Below, one piece after another: positions 12,805-24,811 of a DNA stretch of 64,000 nucleotides. This DNA is from Parascedosporium putredinis. Its lineage: Eukaryota; Ascomycota; Sordariomycetes; Microascales; Microascaceae. The position numbers were made by a program, and so were the translations under genes. Below the pieces are notes generated by a model. That model was not told the origin of the DNA. It saw nothing but the letters and a program-made list of their open reading frames with translations, and did not search any database. Location: the NCBI GenBank assembly GCA_949357655.1, contig CASHTG010000012.1, positions 2,728,001 through 2,792,000 on the forward strand, in the 5' to 3' direction. Position 1 is the first letter of the stretch; each line of letters opens with the position of its first letter.

Positions 12805-14123
12805 ATGGCCTCCAGCGCAAAACCTCGTCAACCCCGCCTGCGTGCATCTTGCGACGGGTGCTTCATTGCTAAGGTGAAATGCTCTAAAGCACGTCCCATA
12901 TGCTCACGCTGCTTGGCCTGCGGGCTGGAGTGTCGATACTCGCCCTCCAGCCGAGCAGGGAAACCCAAGTCTGATAGCACGGCAGTGGCTGCCCACGGAA
13001 GCCCATCGCACCGACATATGAACCCCATGTCCGGTATTCCAGACGAAGCTGCCATGGCATATCAGAACCATGCCACTCCCTAGGCCTGTATAAGCTCGAG
13101 ACTGGGTGGCACACGCCACCTACCATGGACGGGTCCATGAATCCGGGACTTGGAGTCCTTGGCTTCGACGATCCGAATCGGCGGAATCCCAACGTCGGAT
13201 TGGAAATGTACGGTGTTGGGACCAGTTCCTGGGCCTCCTCGGCCGAGATTCCAGGAGCCATGTTTGCAGACATCTCCATGGCAGCTCAGCTACAGAATAA
13301 TCACGGCCGTTCTGCCTCCATAGATGCAGGAATGCAAATGCCCATGGTTCATCCCTGGATGGATCCTATATCTGCAGCAACACCAACGACACACCACGAG
13401 ATGATGAACTACGATACTCCTACCTCACTACCCACCCCGGCAAGCATGGGATCCAACTATTTCCCTAGCCCTTCTGTCACGCCAAACGTACCGCACCGTC
13501 ATCGCCCAGCTTCCGTCGGGGCCACCGCTCCAGCCGGGGGCGCCAGCTGCACCTGCTTTACGGTGTGTCTCCAGTCTCTACAATCGCTACACAACGCGTC
13601 GTCCCCAAACCACCCGCCATTCGACGTCGTCCTGTCATTAAACAGGAAGGCTGTCGAAGGGTGTGCTACGATGCTAGCTTGCCCACGGTGCATGAACCGC
13701 TCGGGAACCCACACGGCGACTATGCTCCTCGCTACCTTGATCGGTAAAATTACCACCTTCTACAGGAACTCGAGCCAAACATACTTTGACCATCCAACCA
13801 GCACCGCCGCCGCCTCCGCCGCCGCTGTCGGGCTTTCAGACTGCTTACCTGGTAACAAGGGAGGCTCTAGCCCAAGCAGTGGTTTAGAAGTGAGCCTTGG
13901 TGGCTATACACTGGGCGGCGAGGACGGGCGGTGGCTGGAACTCGAGATCTTGAATCGCGAACTCCGAAAACTGGAGGACGTTTATTCCCAGTTCCGGGAC
14001 GTATGCACCGAGCTTTCCGACGACCCAGATATGGGCAAGGCCATGGTCGAGTATCTCGGTCACACACTTGGGACGACTCTCGAAGTTGTCAAGCACCGAC
14101 AAGGCAGAATGCAATTCGCCTAG
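12805..14123 (+). CDS. AflR-like Zn2Cys6 transcription factor of the melanin locus
   Basis: Probable pathway regulator, nuclear. The N-terminal zinc cluster has Cys at residues 16, 19, 26, 33, 36 and 43 (CX2CX6CX6CX2CX6C, starting CDGCFIAKVKC), the spacing typical of AflR. A Ser/Pro/Met-rich middle follows. The C-terminal half (about residue 235 on) has the Cys-containing AflR regulatory-region pattern (CTCFTVCLQSLQSLHN, later GCATMLACPRC) and ends in a helical segment. The start at 12805 is the only ATG close to the zinc cluster. The frame shifts near 13080: a C run is one base short and the protein continues in the next frame, giving about 439 residues. It shares the PKS orientation. From memory, an AflR-like factor (PfmaF) sits at this place in the Pestalotiopsis melanin cluster. 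An intron rather than an error at 13080 is possible but less likely. Confidence 0.88.
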
Positions 14124-17100
14124 ACGCCAACGACCAGTCACGCTGTAATCGAGCCCATTTCAATTATCGTCCGCTATCTTCGAGTAACTTTTTTTTCTTT
14201 TCTCCCTTCCTGGTCCGTATTTTTGTTCAAGCGGGATTCATTGTTTCCCTTGTATCGGCTGTTTCATTTTCAAAGGGTCGGGTCAGGATAGGATAACGAG
14301 CGAGCAATTTCTTTCCAGGGCTCGCGGCAGCATGAGAGCTTAATGTTTATATCACCTAATGAGTTTCCGAGGACAAATCAATGAAAAGTTCCGTTTCTTG
14401 TTCAAAGCCTCGTCTTCTAGTGGCCCAATGTCTACATGTAATGTTTGAGGAAATCGCTGCCAGTATGCATCCATGGACCTCTACTCATGGATGTCAAAAA
14501 CGGGGCATAGTACTCGACGTGAGTATACTAAACTCTCCAGCAGAGTTACTTGTCTGTTTACTGCTATTCCCACCCTCATTAATACCTCGGCAACGATTTT
14601 TCCTTACATGTAGCTTTTGTTAGATCCCAAGACGATGCTGAGGTACGGCTGATTTGATTGGGTATCAATAGTAAAATTTGGTGGACATCCATCCATATAT
14701 CAATTGATGTACATGTACTTTGAGAAAGCTCCTTCCAAGCTCCCCTCCCCGCCTTCCATCAATTGATAAAGGTATAATAGATCTAGTATCGTTGGCTATT
14801 ATAATTCAACGACTCATCGAGACTGCCTTTTCCCCGTGCCCATCTGGTGTCAAAGAAGCGGCAACGACAAGTAAGCGGATGATATTATAGATGGCAACGA
14901 TCGATCCATCAGGACAAAACTCCGTGCACGACTGGGCAGACGAATCGCAGTCGAGGATGGGTTTCCAATTTTAGAAGCTCTTGCTCTCTGGCAGCGAGTC
15001 TCATATAGGGTGGGGAACCAGCCTGTTCAGCCGAACTTCTTTAACCTCCAGCTCTCCTCAATTCAAAAGGCTTATTATCCTTTATTGTTCCAGCCACTCT
15101 GAAGGACGAGAGAAAAAGGGGGAGCAAAAGGGAAAGAAGAAAGAGAAGTCGTGGCGGGAAGAAATCTTACCAAGAATGGAGAACAAAAACAGAACATGCC
15201 GGCGAAAAGCTCAATTCCCCCTCCCGATGGAGGAAGTCATCTAATGTTCAAAACCCCAGAAAAGTCTATCCAACCTCCTCCACGTCGGCCCAGCAGCACA
15301 AGCCCTGGTTTCCATCGTTGTGTGGATACTGTCATTTAAACGCCCTCGTTCATGCGGATGGCTACATTGCCTTGATGGCCAGGTGACGGCCTCTATTCTT
15401 CCGAGGAGACCTCCTTCTATTCTAAGGTAAGGGTAATAAATAGGGTCGGTCTGTTCCTGGGAAGCCCGAGAAACAAAGGAAGTGCTGCACGAAAAAGACC
15501 GCAGCTGGAACAATTATCAGTCGAGAGCCTTTTCCCCAACACAACATTTCGAAGGCGGGGAGCGCAAGTCAGGTACCTGGTCGACGGATCCACGTCCCGT
15601 CGAGGACACCACCATGCTGCAAGACAAGCGGTGGCAAGGTTTGAGCTCCCCACCAGTCCCCAACTTCGGGCGTGCAGGGTTGACATGGACAGACATGGAT
15701 GTATTATATGCAGGATCTTGGCCAGCCAGGTACGCACAGTCAGGCATACGCACGAGCAATTTGTGGGGAATGTGAGCAAGGGGTGATTGTGAGTGCTCGC
15801 AGCCCACAGAAAAACCAGGTGTCCCCATTGCAGCTCCTTTGGCGGTTGAACGAAGGGTTAAAAAAAAAAAAAAACTGCCAGTGTAAGTGTTTGAGGATGC
15901 AAAGGAAGGGATAGTTCCCCGCACATGAAATAGAGATGAAAAAGGACGGCGAGCAAAATAGCAATATATAAGCAGATTCTCATGCTACTGAATACAGTTG
16001 ATGGGACTGGAATGAGAAGCCAGTCTGCAGAGTTCCGAGCTGAGTTTGCTTCGCTATTTTTCTGTTGGATCTATTGCTTCGACACGAGATATGCTAAGTA
16101 TTGGTTTGCTGTGGACTGGCGAGCTTTGTCGCTGGTGGAAGAGTGGCCTATGTTCTCCAATAGGCCTTATCTGCCGTAATGGATATGGTGTGATGGGGCT
16201 CGTCGTATTCGCGTGCGGAGGGACGTGGTTGCATGTTAGGTCGGCAGCAATGCAGTGCAGCGATAACACCAGCCAACGTACAAAGGGACAAGGGACAGCT
16301 CACTGAAGAATTTCCTACCGCTCTTCTGCATCTAGCTGCACTAAGGCGTCATAAGAAGGGGTGGAAGGTGCCCAACATGGTGGAGGCTGCCGTTAGAGCC
16401 GCTACCTCCTCTCAACGCCAGATGATGCTTTGTCGAGGGAACTCTAGGATGGGAAACTTGCCAGAGGCTTTTTTCCACGGGCAGCAGTAACAAGATTAGA
16501 GGACCATCCCTCCACTTCCGTGTGCAATTGCCATCATTTGATGCGCTTAATCGTTAAACAAAGAAGAAGCAGTCTCAATGATTGAAGGTCGAGAACTTTC
16601 TAACTCCGAAGTAAAGCTAAGGTCGGGTAAGGGGAACCTAGGCTTTCTGGGGGCCGGGAAGCTCAACCATCTAGCCGCACCATTATTTGGTTCGAGAAAT
16701 GTGGGGGCTATGTGGAGCGAAGAACCAGACCCCCATCGGAAAGGAGGTTTTATTCCACCGGCACTGGGCAGGAAAATGCCACGGCGTGTGTGGGAAGAGA
16801 TTGTAAATAGAGTGTTCGGCAAAACTGTTGACAATTTAATTCGGCCAACCAAGCGACGGGGTGTCGTGTCGAGGTTGGCGTCCCTCGCGGGATCGGCTCA
16901 TCGTCGTGCCGCATCCGGTGAAGGTTCTAGTAATAGGGAAAGTAACACTTTTTTCTTTCTTCTTCCTTTTTACCCCTTTTCCCCTTGCGTACAGGCTGCC
17001 TCCTCTCCTAAACGAAACCGGACTATTCCGGGATGGCATGCCCTAAAGTTGATATGCCGAAGTACGGAATATGAACAAGCTGAAACAGAACAAGTCAACC

Positions 17101-20100
17101 GGCATTCTGGCTTGAGGACGATGCGGGGACGGCGGAAATCGTCGATGAGCAGAAATGTTCAAACAGATTCGAAATCCCCTGCACCCCGTCATGCTTTTCA
17201 GACAGCGTGCTCGTAAAGGGGGACATCGAGACCCAATTCCCGTAAGTTGGGAGCACTTCCCGGATAGACATCGAGATTCAGCCAGGGTAAGCTATCGTTA
17301 GATTAACGAAGCCTGCAGTACCGAGGCCTAAGCCGAGCGTCGACAGATACAAGCTTCTCTATGACAGATCCAGGGACTAGCAAGTTAATTGGGTGGCAGA
17401 GGAGAGCGGACAAATGCCACTTTCTGTATTTCGGACCGGCGTGGGCCCATGTGCGATAAAGAGCTTGGGCATATACCAAAAACCGCTTCAGGGCTCACCT
17501 TGACTCTCTGGGTCGTTGAGCCCTTCAACCCATCCATACGGTACGGTATCTAGCAGGGGCGGGCGCGTTAGGAAGGGGATCCCTGTCGACACCGGACTAC
17601 CTTGAAAGTCTTGTGTCGCAAAATAACTCTTAAGAAGCATGAACCTAGTGGCGCGAGTGCGTTTCCCCTTTTATGATTGGCCACCGGTCATTCCTGGGTT
17701 TTGTTCTCCCAGTACTGTTTGTTTCTCCCTTCTTTTCTGGTCCGCGTACCTGGCGTTCCTGGAATTCCCGGATGGGATGGAGTTGTCAAATATCGAGACA
17801 ATCTATTTCTCCATCCTTGATGCGTTGACACTGACCCGTGCTTTATCTTTTAGTCAGCCGACAGCATGATTTTCTCTTCGTGTTTGCTACCTGAGGTGTG
17901 CACCTTCTGCCACCCCTTGCTCTCTTGTCTCCCCTTCCCTCGTTGCTGAGCAGTTTTGCCATAATTCCTGTATGCCGTCCAGCTGATGACGCAGGAATCA
18001 ATAGCATCAATTACACCCGGAAGATGATGAAAGATCTCCAAATAAGGCTAAGGTCATCGCTACCAGAAACCAAGGCCGCCCCATAAGCATGATTTATTTT
18101 CCTTTTTTTTTTTTCTTGTTCTTTTTTTCGGGTTGGCGCGCGTCCAAGCCCAACATGTATCTTCGTTTCGGTGTCCTATTCCCCAATCAGCTCGGCAGGC
18201 TAGCTTTGCAGTTTCAACCGGATGCATGGCTGAGAGGAAGCCTCGTAACCTGGCCATCTTATGCAAGTCATCTTTATTCCCACATAGCTATAGATACAGT
18301 AAAAGTCTTCAATTTTCGATTCCTCTCCTCCAGGGCTCCTTCATGTTTTGAATTGGTACTAAATAGTTGCTCGAATTGTGCCTTCCAATATTGCCTCTAT
18401 ATGCGATCAATTGATGTTACTTTTAGCTTATGAGGATAGAGGAAATGGGGAGATGCCGCAAGTTGCACTAATAAGCAAGACTTGCCTTTCTTGGTGTGAA
18501 AGAAGGCTACCATAACACCCTATTGGACAGTGATTCGAGGAGGCCATTGCACTTGCTCGAGTGACAGGGGTTGGTGGGGAAGAGTATGGTTCAGCCTTTC
18601 CGCTTCGAGTTTGGCTGACCTTACTCACCCATTTTGCCACGCGGCGGAACGGGCGGGCATGTAACCTCTTGGCCACTCCTTCTCGTCGCTGCCAGACCAC
18701 ATATTGCCCCTTCCCTTGCAGACACCCAATTGCTCTTTCCCCACTAATTGATCTCGAAATCAACCAAGGCCTCGACACGGCACAGACTCCCCTACGCTAA
18801 CGTGAATGTTGATACATTGGTCAATCAAAAATCGAGTCCGCTTAAATTGGTCATTGCCATCTCTTCCTGCAGGGGAACAATGATTTTCCTTGGTCAACCA
18901 ACAACTGAAATGCCGGCTACTTTACACACTGAGCTCCAAGTAGGAAACAACCCCGAGGATGGGCACGGCGATGCATTCTCCGATAGTCGTTTTTGATCGT
19001 CCAAGTGCATGCATCAACGCGCTTGCATTTTTATTTCCTTGATCAGCAATATGGGATGGAGGGGAAAGGAAGCCATCAGGGAGAGGAAGGTATATGGATA
19101 GGGAGTGCTAATAAATCTAATCCATTGTGTGAGTTACGCAAGTGCGCTCACCATCAACATTGACGCAGTTAAAACTCGTGCTATCTTCCCGCGAAGCTTG
19201 GAAACTTACCGAAATCAGCTGAGCGGACTGTTCACAGCGATAGCTTGCACTCACACCAAGGAGCTCTCCGCTCCGGTCTGGGCTGATGCACTCGCCGGTC
19301 ATGAGAATAGAGTCGTCATTCCAGGACCTTGTTTCCATATTGCTTGCATCACCAACTACCGCCCGATGCTTCGCTTTATGCCTATTTCTGGCTCCATGTG
19401 ACTCGCATATTCCTACTCAGGAAGCCTCAACTACCTACAGATACGAGCACCAAGTGCAGCTCGCCTGTCTTGTGAACCAAACTACGGATGGGTGATCAGA
19501 GTGCAGAATCCGCACCCACGGCACAGATTTTAGCCGTCTGCGAGGTGTTTGGGATGTCACACCACCTCCCCTTTATCGTTATTCCCTCTATAACTCGATA
19601 TCGCTCAATCATGATCTTAGTTTATTACCGGGTTGTAATCCGATTGACGAGACAAAAATCTCCATCTTAACGAACTCTTCTTCTGAATTCCAATCTCGAA
19701 GTGGCGTTGAATGGGGACCTTTTGAGATATCACAATTTCGCCCGCCGCCGCATACTCTGGTGCTAAAGTGGGAAGGGAACATGACGGGTCTCATAACCGA
19801 ACCTTCACTGCTAGCGCGGTGAGGCGTAGTGGCCAGCTATAACTCTAGTAAGGGACAGACGATACCAACCATTTTCTCCAAGGTTTGATTTGGCTTGGCG
19901 ATGAACCCGTTACTAACTGGGGAAAGGGGAAAAAAGAAAAAGAAAAAGCATGGTCAAAATGGCTGGGTCGCCATTAAGGCCACAAAAAGTCTGCACTATA
20001 ATCTCTCCACGTGTTAGATGGAACAGTTACTATGAGCCAACTCGGCGCATCGTCAAGCTTGATAAAGTCTAACCTAGTCGTCGAGAGTAAGTAGCTAAAG

Positions 20101-21671
20101 GAACTCTCTCCCAATCCCGAAAGCTTGTCAGGCCCCATGGCCAGGCACTGGTAAAAGCCTTTGTACCCCATTCTAGCTCTCTAAGACTGGTGGTAATGGA
20201 AATGGAACCAAAAATAAGAGAAGAGGACAAGGTGGTGGCGGGGGAGGGGGATGACTGCGGCGCGCGAACACATTGTTGAGGATGGTGGGGACCAGTCCGG
20301 GTACTGCATCGCCCACGGACAAAAGGTGATGATCAATTATCTCCTGACTAGCATGCAGTGATGACACTCAAAGGGAGGCTGGATCTCTGGCGCCCCTACC
20401 GAGGTACACAAGAAGCCCAGAATCCAGGTCTGCTGCGAGACGCAGCGAATGATCGCGACTAATCTCGAGGTCGGAGGGTCCCATCGATACATACACCACT
20501 TTTAACGCAGGGAATGGCGGCGCACCAAGGCAAATTATTGCAAGCCACGTACGAAAGGAACTACCAAGTACGTACATAATGGGCCGATTAGGCCCTCCCG
20601 CAAATGGAGAAATACGCGGTCAGGTGAGAAAGAGACCATGGCAGTAATCATTGATTGCAGCAGCAGACACGCATATGCAGATACAAACATATACACACGC
20701 GGACATTGCATGTTTGGCTTGGATTGGCGGGAGATTAGAAGGTAGGGCGAGGTCTTTCATTGCCTGGGCTAGAGGGCCGGTCAGACAGACATCTTCCCCA
20801 AGGCACATACCCCACATGTAGTTTTCTTTGAGAAAACCAATTATGGTGAAGAATATTCTTATGTGAGTGCCTCTCCGTTGAATCTGAACCCTCAGCCAGG
20901 CCGTAGAGGCGCCAACTGGAGGTAAGGGTCGAGTGGGTACGACTGTATTTGGTGGGTTCAAAGTGCCCAGATAGAGAGCAAGGTCGAAGAAGCAAGACGG
21001 AGTGAATGGAATAAAGGACTCTCCACCTCTCGTACGCCCAAGGTGGCCAAGCGATACTGGTAACTTGGTGTGGCGAACCAGAAGCATGGCGCATCGAAGG
21101 GTAGTGTTGACATTGGACGATGCAGTGAAACGATGCGGCGACACACCGCACACCGCCGTTTGGCAAGACATGAGCGCAGTGGGGCGGTATAGCATATCGA
21201 TCCATACAGGTGAATATTTGTCGACTCTTCTTGGGGACACTCTTGGACTAGTTCCTGTTTACCAACACCTAGTTGAGGAGTAAATCAGTGACCTACATGA
21301 TGAAACAACCATTATAGGACAGCCGGTGAGTCTGCCTCTGAAGTTTGTAACAATGAGAATGCGTATTTTGTTGCTTACACCCTTGATTATTTCAAATCTG
21401 TATGGCTAACTGCTACGCTAAAGTCTAGAAACGATCAACGACAGAGGGTCTCATGCAGTCTCCTGCTTCGTCTCTACACGCCCATGTGGCAAAAGGAAGA
21501 CAAAAACAGATGGCCCTTTGCCCTTCCCTCTTGATATATCGCCCAAGGGTTTGAAACACACAAGCCAACCCTATTTTGCCTCTCAGTGGAAACTATGGCC
21601 TCGCGGGAGATGGTTCGTCAAATCTTCCTCGCACCACACGCCTCCAATTCTCTATGCTATTGTCTTGTCAT
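14124..21671. other. Gene-free spacer between AflR-like gene and reductase
   Basis: 7.5 kb between convergent genes with no recognisable protein or RNA gene. It holds scattered A/T homopolymers (for example 15860-15874 and 18107-18115) and a group of short palindromes at 14433-14767. Open frames up to about 210 codons (16578-17216 on plus, 20620-21240 on minus) have no family signature and contain homopolymer-encoded runs. Confidence 0.6.
14699..14767. repeat. Cluster of short perfect palindromes
   Basis: ATCAATTGAT at 14699-14708 is directly followed by GTACATGTAC at 14709-14718. A second ATCAATTGAT lies at 14758-14767. The same palindromes recur elsewhere in the window. Confidence 0.8.
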
Positions 21672-22676
21672 TTAAGTAGCGGATCCACCGGTGAGCTTGA
21701 TGACTTGGCCTATATGATTGCAAAACTGTGTTAGTCAATGTTACGCGGCCTGGGTGATCAATGGAGACATATTTGGGGTTTGGTAACAGGGGATTGGTCG
21801 GAGGGGACAGGGTTTCGTACCGTTGATCCACTCGCTCTCTTCCATGCAAAGCAAGGAGACAGCCTTTCCAATGTCGGCGGGGTAACCGACGCGCTTGAGA
21901 GGGCACATGTTGGCAAGGCCTTGGTCAATGATATCCATGGACATGCCCTTGTAGCCGCCGGGGACGTAGTGCCAAGAGTTCTCGTCGTACATGTCGGTCT
22001 TGACGCCGCCAGGAGCGATGGCGTTGACGGTAACCTGCTTCTCGCCGCAGTCGACGGAGAAGGCTCGGGTGAAACCCTCGACGGCGGACTTGGAGCCGGC
22101 GTAGAGGGCATGGTTGTGAATGCCAGTCATGGACGCGGCGATGGAAGAAGTGAGGATAATGCGACCTCCGCGGCTGCAGTACTTGAGACCCTGCTGGGCG
22201 ACGAAGAACTGGCCTCGGCAGTTGAGGTTGAAGATGCGGTCAAAGAGCTCCTGGGTAACATCGAGCTCGGACGACCAGACCTCAGTGCCCGAGTTGGAGA
22301 CAACGAACTCGATGTGACCGTAGTGGGCCATAACGCGGTCAAAGAGACCGGCAACCTCGGTGGGGTTGCTGATGTCGGCCTGGATGGCGATGGGATCGGT
22401 GCCGAAAGCCTTGAGCTCGGCAACGGTGTCCTCAGCGGCCTTGGCGCTCGAGCCGTAGTTCACAACGACATTGCAGCCGCGCTTGGCAAGCTCGAGGGCG
22501 ATGCCCTTGCCAATACCGCGGCCGGAACCGGTGACAACGGCGACCTTACCAGCGAAAGGCTTGCCGGCATCGACCGGAGCGTCGACAACGGAGGCGTGGC
22601 CAGCAGTTGTGGGGGCCGAGCTGCCGAGGTTGGCGAGCTGGTCGAGAGGGTTGTTGAAAGTGGCGATGGGAGACAT
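21672..22676 (-). CDS. 4HNR: Tetrahydroxynaphthalene reductase (short-chain dehydrogenase)
   Basis: NADPH-dependent reductase that converts T4HN to scytalone; some family members also reduce 1,3,8-trihydroxynaphthalene to vermelone. The classical SDR fold is clear: cofactor motif TGSGRGIG at residues 49-56, NSG at 128-130, catalytic Ser 178, and YAGSK with Tyr 192 and Lys 196. The substrate-side sequence DENSWHYVPGGYKG resembles 4HNR more than 3HNR proteins. The start is at 22676. Exon 1 runs to 21821, intron 21710-21820 has GT..AG ends, and the last exon (21672-21709) adds the final residues ending GGSAT. The 297-residue product is intact. Its N-terminus is about 20-25 residues longer than usual. 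It is convergent with the AflR-like gene and co-oriented with CMR1. This is the only melanin gene here free of frame breaks. Confidence 0.94.
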
Positions 22677-22925
22677 CTTGTGTTCGAACTGTGAGGGAAT
22701 GGGGGAGGTTGTGCGGGAGGCCTTGTCCAAGGGAGGGTGTCGCGTACACTGGGTGTGTGGGTCGCTGTACTGAAAACGGGTAGTTGGGCGAAAGAAGGGT
22801 ATCAAGAGCTACGAATGGAAAAGAAAAGATGGGAAGTCAGTCGAAGGAGAGTGAGGCTGTTATAGTTTGGGGATGAGGAGCGAAAGGAAGAAAAGAGGAC
22901 ATCAAGGTCAACGGCAACAGGGCAC

Positions 22926-22932
22926 TTATATA
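22926..22932 (-). promoter_or_regulatory. Putative TATA box of the reductase
   Basis: Minus strand reads GTATATAAG about 250 bp upstream of the reductase ATG, a plausible TATA element. Position and sequence are the only evidence. Confidence 0.4.
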
Positions 22933-24138
22933 CATCTGAAGGGGGTGGCATCTGGGGATGATGGGTTCGGCGGAGGAGTGAAAGGCGAAGTAGCGAGGGG
23001 CGGGGAGCGCAATGGAGCGACATGTCCGCCGGCCGCGCTGGTTTGTGGGCGCGCAGCTGGGCATTGGGCCAAGGGGGAGGAGGGCCGCTTTGCGTTGCCC
23101 CCTTCCAGCCCGACTGGGGCAACCGGGGACAAAAGGGGAAGGGTCTCAGAAGCCCGAGTCTCCCATGGCAATGCGAATGCTAGGACCCGCGGGTCCGGAC
23201 AGCGGAGTGGGAGAATTGGTGCGGACATGCAAGGGTTGAGGACAAGGGATTAACGGGTGGGGTGGGAGGGGAGGGCTGATGACGGGCGGGCGGTAGGCAC
23301 GAGCGGGTGGCGATGTTTCGTTCCATCGTGGCCGGGGTTCATCAGGGCGAGTGAGGTCGATATCTCAGCAAGCGGTAGACGCGAGATTACGAGGTCTGGA
23401 CTGGAGGGGATCCTTGCCCATTTCGGTATCCATGGTTCGCCCAACGGGGAGGGCTCTGGCAGCGCGCGGGCGGCACGACTTCCCAACGACAAGCAACAGT
23501 GCTGAGGGTTGTAAAGATACGGACAATAAAAAGGTAGGGTAGGGCGGGTAATACGTCGACGATGAGGCGCGGGCGGGAGAGACCTCTTTCTTGTTTTCTT
23601 CATCTGGTTTCTTGTTTTCATTCTTCCTTGTCCGTGGCTCCTTTCTTTTCGCGGGCCGCCATGTTGGGGCTGGGGTGGAGCAGCGCGGCATCGACAGGCG
23701 ATACTAGACCGGTTGGGAAACTTTCAGGGTCCTCGAGATCTGAAAAAAAAAAAAAAAGAAAAGAAAAAGGATGTCTTGGCATTCTAAGGAAATACGAAAC
23801 GCCGCCAAACCACTTGGGCTCGTTCAAGGTTGTTGAGGCGCGATAACGGCCGAATGGTGTTGTCGGTTCCACTGTCTTGATTCTCTCGGTGGCAACGATG
23901 CCCCCCGCGTCCTTCTCAAAAGACAAAGAGAAGGCGAAACACAAGAGAAATGGTGGAAACCTCGACTGTGTCCAGTCTTACCGTCCTGGAGGGCTAAAAA
24001 CTCGAGAAATGGACGAGGGAGGACGGATGGCGAGGATCGATGCCTGTTCCAGAACAATGGGTGGATCAATTGAGCAATGACGACGGCTCGATCTAGGGAT
24101 ATCCAATCATTGGGGAATCAACAATTCGAGCAAGATGG

Positions 24139-24171
24139 CATCCATCCATCCATCCATCCATCCATCCATCT
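24139..24171. repeat. (CATC)8 microsatellite
   Basis: A perfect tetranucleotide run of about eight copies, intergenic. Confidence 0.92.
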
Positions 24172-24782
24172 ATGACGGATTTGGTAGGTTTACATGGCCC
24201 AAAGTCTAGGCAATAATCGAGGCATCTCCAGCTGGAAGGTAGTTGCGCACGCTGCACATAATTGACATTTCTATCCGCATGTATTCCGACGAAGCTGCGC
24301 TCGATGTCCTCCCTATTGGGTGACAGGCGATTCTCGAGAGAGCCCTTCGCGTGGCTAAAGCCGCTAAGGTGCCGGCCAGAAGAGAAGCTGACCCCTATCA
24401 ACGCCTCGGGAGACGGGGTGACATCCATGGATGGGTGAAGTCACCTCGAGTCTCGGAGGAACTAGGCAAGAGTGAGAAAGATCTGAGACTCGACGTGAAA
24501 ATGAAGAACAAAACAAACATCGCACAGGATTACCAAAAAAGAAAAAGAAACGAGACAGAAAAAGGAAAGATAAGGAAAAAAAGAAGAAAAAAAAAGAGAA
24601 AGCGAATATGAAAGGGAGACCGACGGTTGGGCTGCAAGTCTTCAGTGAAAGTGAAAGCGCAGCGCACGGAAAGAAAAAAAAAAAAAGAAAAAGAAAAAGG
24701 ACAGGATGTAAGAGGAGGAAAGCCAAAATAGGACACCAAAGAAATGTGGAGGAAGGTCAGCAAGCTGCGTGTTAGAGACAGG

Positions 24783-24811
24783 ACATTGGCGACATTGGCA
24801 ACATTGGCGAC
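24783..24811. repeat. 9-bp tandem repeat, three copies
   Basis: ACATTGGCG, ACATTGGCA, ACATTGGCG in direct succession. Intergenic, no visible function. Confidence 0.8.

Noticed and set aside
16578..17216. 212-codon plus-strand open frame
   Set aside because: No domain, odd composition, includes a stretch read from T/C-rich sequence, and no supporting signals upstream.
20620..21240. 206-codon minus-strand open frame with an overlapping second frame
   Set aside because: No recognisable family; two overlapping frames of similar size suggest chance openness.
21738..22694. 318-codon plus-strand open frame over the reductase
   Set aside because: It is the antisense shadow of a well-supported SDR gene; the Gly/Val/Asp-rich product has no family signature.
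24139..24171. Possible CRISPR-like array
   Set aside because: It is a simple tetranucleotide microsatellite without spacers, in a eukaryotic genome.
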